A stretch of DNA of 64,000 bases, taken from the NCBI RefSeq assembly GCF_035590735.1, contig NZ_CP141595.1:1645001-1709000 (forward strand), written 5' to 3'. This DNA is from Rossellomorea aquimaris. Its GTDB lineage: Bacteria > Bacillota > Bacilli > Bacillales > Bacillaceae_B. Below are positions 61,626 through 64,000 of the stretch, one piece after another (positions within the stretch are counted from its first letter, which is position 1; the number at the start of each line of letters is the position of its first letter). The notes beneath the pieces were generated by a model that worked only from the letters and a program-made list of their open reading frames with translations, had not been told where the DNA came from and did not search any database. The translations under genes were made by a program, and so were the position numbers.

Positions 61626-62567
61626 GTGTCTACTATACAACTTATAAAAAAAGAGATGAGTAAAGTTCTGATTGGAAGGGAGAAAGAAGTCGATCTTCTA
61701 TTGATTGCCTTACTTCAGGAAGGGCACGTCTTGCTGGAGAGTGTACCGGGGACCGGTAAAACATTATTGGCTAAGACATTTTCACATTGTATTGAAGGAG
61801 ATTTTAAGCGAATACAATTCACACCGGATGTATTGCCGAGTGATGTAACAGGCATTCAGTTTTTCAATCCAAAAACTCAAGAATTCGAATTGAGAACCGG
61901 ACCAGTTGTCACTAATGTGTTATTAGCAGATGAAATTAATAGGGCTACTCCAAGAACCCAGGCAAGTTTACTTGAAGTGATGGAAGAGAAACAGATCACC
62001 ATCGATGGAGAAACGGTATCATTACAGCCTCCGTTCATTGTAGTAGCGACGCAAAACCCGATTGAAGCACAGCAGGGGACATTTCCTCTACCAGCAGCCC
62101 AGCTGGATCGTTTTCTGTTGAAGATTCCATTTGCATATCCAAGTTTCGAAGAGGAGCGCAGTATTCTTAATCGATTTAAATCTGAACAGCCTTTACATAC
62201 AGTAGAAAAGGTGATGAGCCTGGGTGAAATTCAATCTCTTTCAGGTCTCGTTAAAGAGGTACACATCTCTGAAGATATCGAATCTTATATTCTCCAGATC
62301 ACAAGGGCTACAAGGGAGCATGAATGGGTTGAAGTAGGGGCGAGTCCACGTGCAAGTTTAGCTTTATTAAAAGCATCCCAGGCTCAGGCATTCATAACGG
62401 GGAGGGACTTCGTCAGACCCCAGGATGTCGTTGCGGTAGCACCATTTGTCCTTCAGCATAGAGTTCAATTAACCATTGAGGCATCCCTCACAAAAACACC
62501 TGAGGAATTGATTGACAGAATAATTGAGATGGTCATGCTGCCTGTTGAAGCGAGGCAGGCGCAGTGA
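61626..62567 (+). CDS. MoxR family AAA+ ATPase
   Basis: This 313-residue chaperone-like ATPase has Walker A in VPGTGKTLLAKT, Walker B in LLADEINRA, sensor-1 in VATQNPIE and sensor-2 in GASPRASLAL. MoxR proteins act with DUF58 and transglutaminase-like partners, often in envelope maturation or stress response. Its GTG start follows GGGGGAG by 7 nt. It overlaps the DUF58 gene (GTGA), so the two are coupled. It is equivalent to the B. subtilis yeaC-type gene. Confidence 0.92.
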   Translation: MSTIQLIKKEMSKVLIGREKEVDLLLIALLQEGHVLLESVPGTGKTLLAKTFSHCIEGDFKRIQFTPDVLPSDVTGIQFFNPKTQEFELRTGPVVTNVLLADEINRATPRTQASLLEVMEEKQITIDGETVSLQPPFIVVATQNPIEAQQGTFPLPAAQLDRFLLKIPFAYPSFEEERSILNRFKSEQPLHTVEKVMSLGEIQSLSGLVKEVHISEDIESYILQITRATREHEWVEVGASPRASLALLKASQAQAFITGRDFVRPQDVVAVAPFVLQHRVQLTIEASLTKTPEELIDRIIEMVMLPVEARQAQ

Positions 62568-63757
62568 ACTGGAAGCGCGAAGTAGTTGAAGACCCTTATA
62601 TATCCTTGAGTTTAGTACTCCTTGTCATTGTCGGGGCAGTAAGTTTCTATGTACAATCGTATGTTGGATTGGGGATATTCCTGTTGATCATCCTCTATTT
62701 TCGCGTTCATCAATGGTATCTGCTGAAAGTTGGAGCGGGAGTCATGATCGAAAGATCCCAACGAAGATTAAAGCTTCATTGTGATGAGGAAGATAATTGG
62801 GTGTTCAAGCTTGAAAATAAAGGACTTCCCATTTGGGGAGCCACATTGAAGATGACATTTAAAGATATTGTGGAGCCTACAAAACATCCATATTCATTGG
62901 GCATTGCGAACGAGATCGAGGTATCCATCCCATTCTCTATCCGGAAAAATGAAGAGGGACAAATTTCGCTACCGGTCAAAGGCAAAAGAAGAGGACTATG
63001 TCGTATTACCAATATGCAACTTGAGATTCCTCATCTTTTCGGAAGTGGCAAGGTTCTCCTGAATCTACTCGATTCAGTTCCAACCACCATTATGGTGTTC
63101 CCTTCTTCATCCCCTGTCAGGATGGTGGAACAACAGCTTACATTAAGGCAAGGGGACGTAGCTACTTCCCATTCTTTGTTTCATGATGTGTACCATCCCG
63201 TAGGCACAAGGGGGTACGTACAGGGAGATCGATTTCAGGACGTTCATTGGAAGGCTACAGCGCGAACAGGCGAGCTGCAAACGAAAATCTTTGCGCCTGC
63301 TACTCAAAAAGAGTGGATGATTGCCATCAATATCTCTGATCGTTTTGCCATTACAAGCAGGTTGGAGGGAATGATCAAGCATGCAGCTTACCTTATGCAA
63401 CTTGCCGTGGAACAAAACATCTCTTTCTCCCTTGTCTTAAATGTGAGAACACCGGGAGTTACGCCTTACTATTATCTGCCACCAGGGACAGGAAGGAAGC
63501 ACCGGCAGAAGGGGCTTGAGCTTTTAGCTACCTTATCAACCGATGAATTCACCATGCCCTTCCACATAGTCCTCCAGCATTTGTATCTCCGCCGACTGGT
63601 ACCTTCCGTCTTTATTGTCGCCGGTTCGCTTGGTTCAAGAGAAGAGGAATTATTGCAAAATATCGGCAAAGGCCATCCACATATCTTTAAGCTGAGCTTA
63701 GAAGAAGAACAAGGAGTCGTCACATTATGGAATCGTTCGTTGAAAATTCCTTCCTAG
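62564..63757 (+). CDS. DUF58 domain protein
   Basis: This 397-residue protein has two N-terminal transmembrane helices (about 12-50), a beta-rich middle, and the DUF58 core with PVGTRGYVQGDRFQDVHWKATART near 208. The VWA-like DUF58 fold is the usual partner of MoxR; the precise function is not known. The GTG start overlaps the moxR stop. It also overlaps the next ORF by 31 bases, pointing to one operon. Confidence 0.88.
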   Translation: MNWKREVVEDPYISLSLVLLVIVGAVSFYVQSYVGLGIFLLIILYFRVHQWYLLKVGAGVMIERSQRRLKLHCDEEDNWVFKLENKGLPIWGATLKMTFKDIVEPTKHPYSLGIANEIEVSIPFSIRKNEEGQISLPVKGKRRGLCRITNMQLEIPHLFGSGKVLLNLLDSVPTTIMVFPSSSPVRMVEQQLTLRQGDVATSHSLFHDVYHPVGTRGYVQGDRFQDVHWKATARTGELQTKIFAPATQKEWMIAINISDRFAITSRLEGMIKHAAYLMQLAVEQNISFSLVLNVRTPGVTPYYYLPPGTGRKHRQKGLELLATLSTDEFTMPFHIVLQHLYLRRLVPSVFIVAGSLGSREEELLQNIGKGHPHIFKLSLEEEQGVVTLWNRSLKIPS

Positions 63758-64000
63758 CGAAACATAAACAAATGCTTTTTATCAGAATGGGGCTGTATGC
63801 AGGAATTGATCTTCTGTTTGCCCTGCTGGCCGTTACGTTTCTATTTACTGGAGACGTCGTGTTAAACCAATACGTGCCCGCTTTTGCTGTGATGTTGGTG
63901 TTGGTACTGACTTACACGGCCATATCCCTCAAAGTGCAGAGCTTCAATCACCTCTTGTTATATACAGTGTTTGCCCTGGGGGTTGGATTCGGGATCTTTT
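63727..64000 (+). CDS. Membrane protein, 3' end outside window (TgpA-like position)
   Basis: An ATG at 63727 opens a reading frame that remains open for 91 codons to the edge. It begins MESFVENSFLAKHKQMLF and has hydrophobic segments LYAGIDLLFALLAVTFLF, YVPAFAVMLVLVLTYTAI and LLLYTVFALGVGFGIF. In MoxR-DUF58 operons the third gene is often a transmembrane transglutaminase-like protein, so this would be its N-terminus; the visible part cannot confirm it. The overlap with DUF58 supports coupling. Confidence 0.6.
   Translation, partial: MESFVENSFLAKHKQMLFIRMGLYAGIDLLFALLAVTFLFTGDVVLNQYVPAFAVMLVLVLTYTAISLKVQSFNHLLLYTVFALGVGFGIF

Overview
The window is a chromosomal stretch of a spore-forming, low-GC Gram-positive bacterium of the Bacillaceae. 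It carries an alpha/beta-type small acid-soluble spore protein, sigI-rsgI, a KinE-like sporulation kinase, two Spo0E-family phosphatases, a SleB-type hydrolase, strong GGAGG ribosome binding sites, and T-box, S-box, Mn and B12 riboswitches. Gene order from about 31 kb to 60 kb follows the Bacillus subtilis segment ykoY - sigI - rsgI - sspD - ktrD - ykrP - kinE - ogt - mtn genes - spo0E - mhqR - ykvI - ykvS - ykvT, with local insertions. A marine Bacillus or Rossellomorea-like species would fit, but the species is inferred and not proven. I saw no rRNA, tRNA, CRISPR array, insertion sequence or prophage.

Region 0-13 kb: a SurA_N-type lipoprotein; a cobalamin riboswitch with terminator ahead of class I ribonucleotide reductase genes nrdA-nrdB; an SDR-aldehyde dehydrogenase operon; DUF3243, OsmC and cold-shock genes; a lone tryptophan 2,3-dioxygenase (kynA); a GNAT acetyltransferase; a YihY/BrkB protein; and a POT peptide transporter. 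Region 13-24 kb: an M42 peptidase, a stand-alone MurE paralogue, a membrane GGDEF protein, a CNT nucleoside transporter, YueH, release factor 3 (prfC), an EAL phosphodiesterase, and a T-box-controlled NhaC-family transporter whose specifier reads best as Tyr.

Region 24-31 kb: a GC-rich dispersed repeat bounded by 17-bp inverted repeats, a possible small RNA, an unknown membrane protein, a SwrC-like RND pump with a palindrome in its promoter, an extended SDR, and a small ORF translationally coupled to a membrane protein. Region 31-44 kb: a yybP-ykoY Mn riboswitch and TerC exporter, a secreted DUF5667 protein, SigI/RsgI, SspD, KtrD, two overlapping tiny ORFs with GPR-site-like motifs, a B12-binding radical SAM protein, an acyltransferase, KinE and Ogt.

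Region 44-53 kb: an ArsR-DUF2087 regulator with its own operator, then the complete methionine salvage set. mtnK-mtnA lies on the minus strand behind an S-box, mtnU on the minus strand, mtnE on the plus strand without a riboswitch, and mtnW-X-B-D on the plus strand behind a second S-box. Together these convert methylthioribose to the methionine precursor ketomethylthiobutyrate and then methionine. Region 53-64 kb: Spo0E, an MhqR-like repressor, an oligoendopeptidase, YkvI, micro-ORFs, a DUF2254 protein, YkvS, YkvT, a second Spo0E-family protein, an SDR, and the start of a MoxR-DUF58-membrane protein operon that runs off the window.
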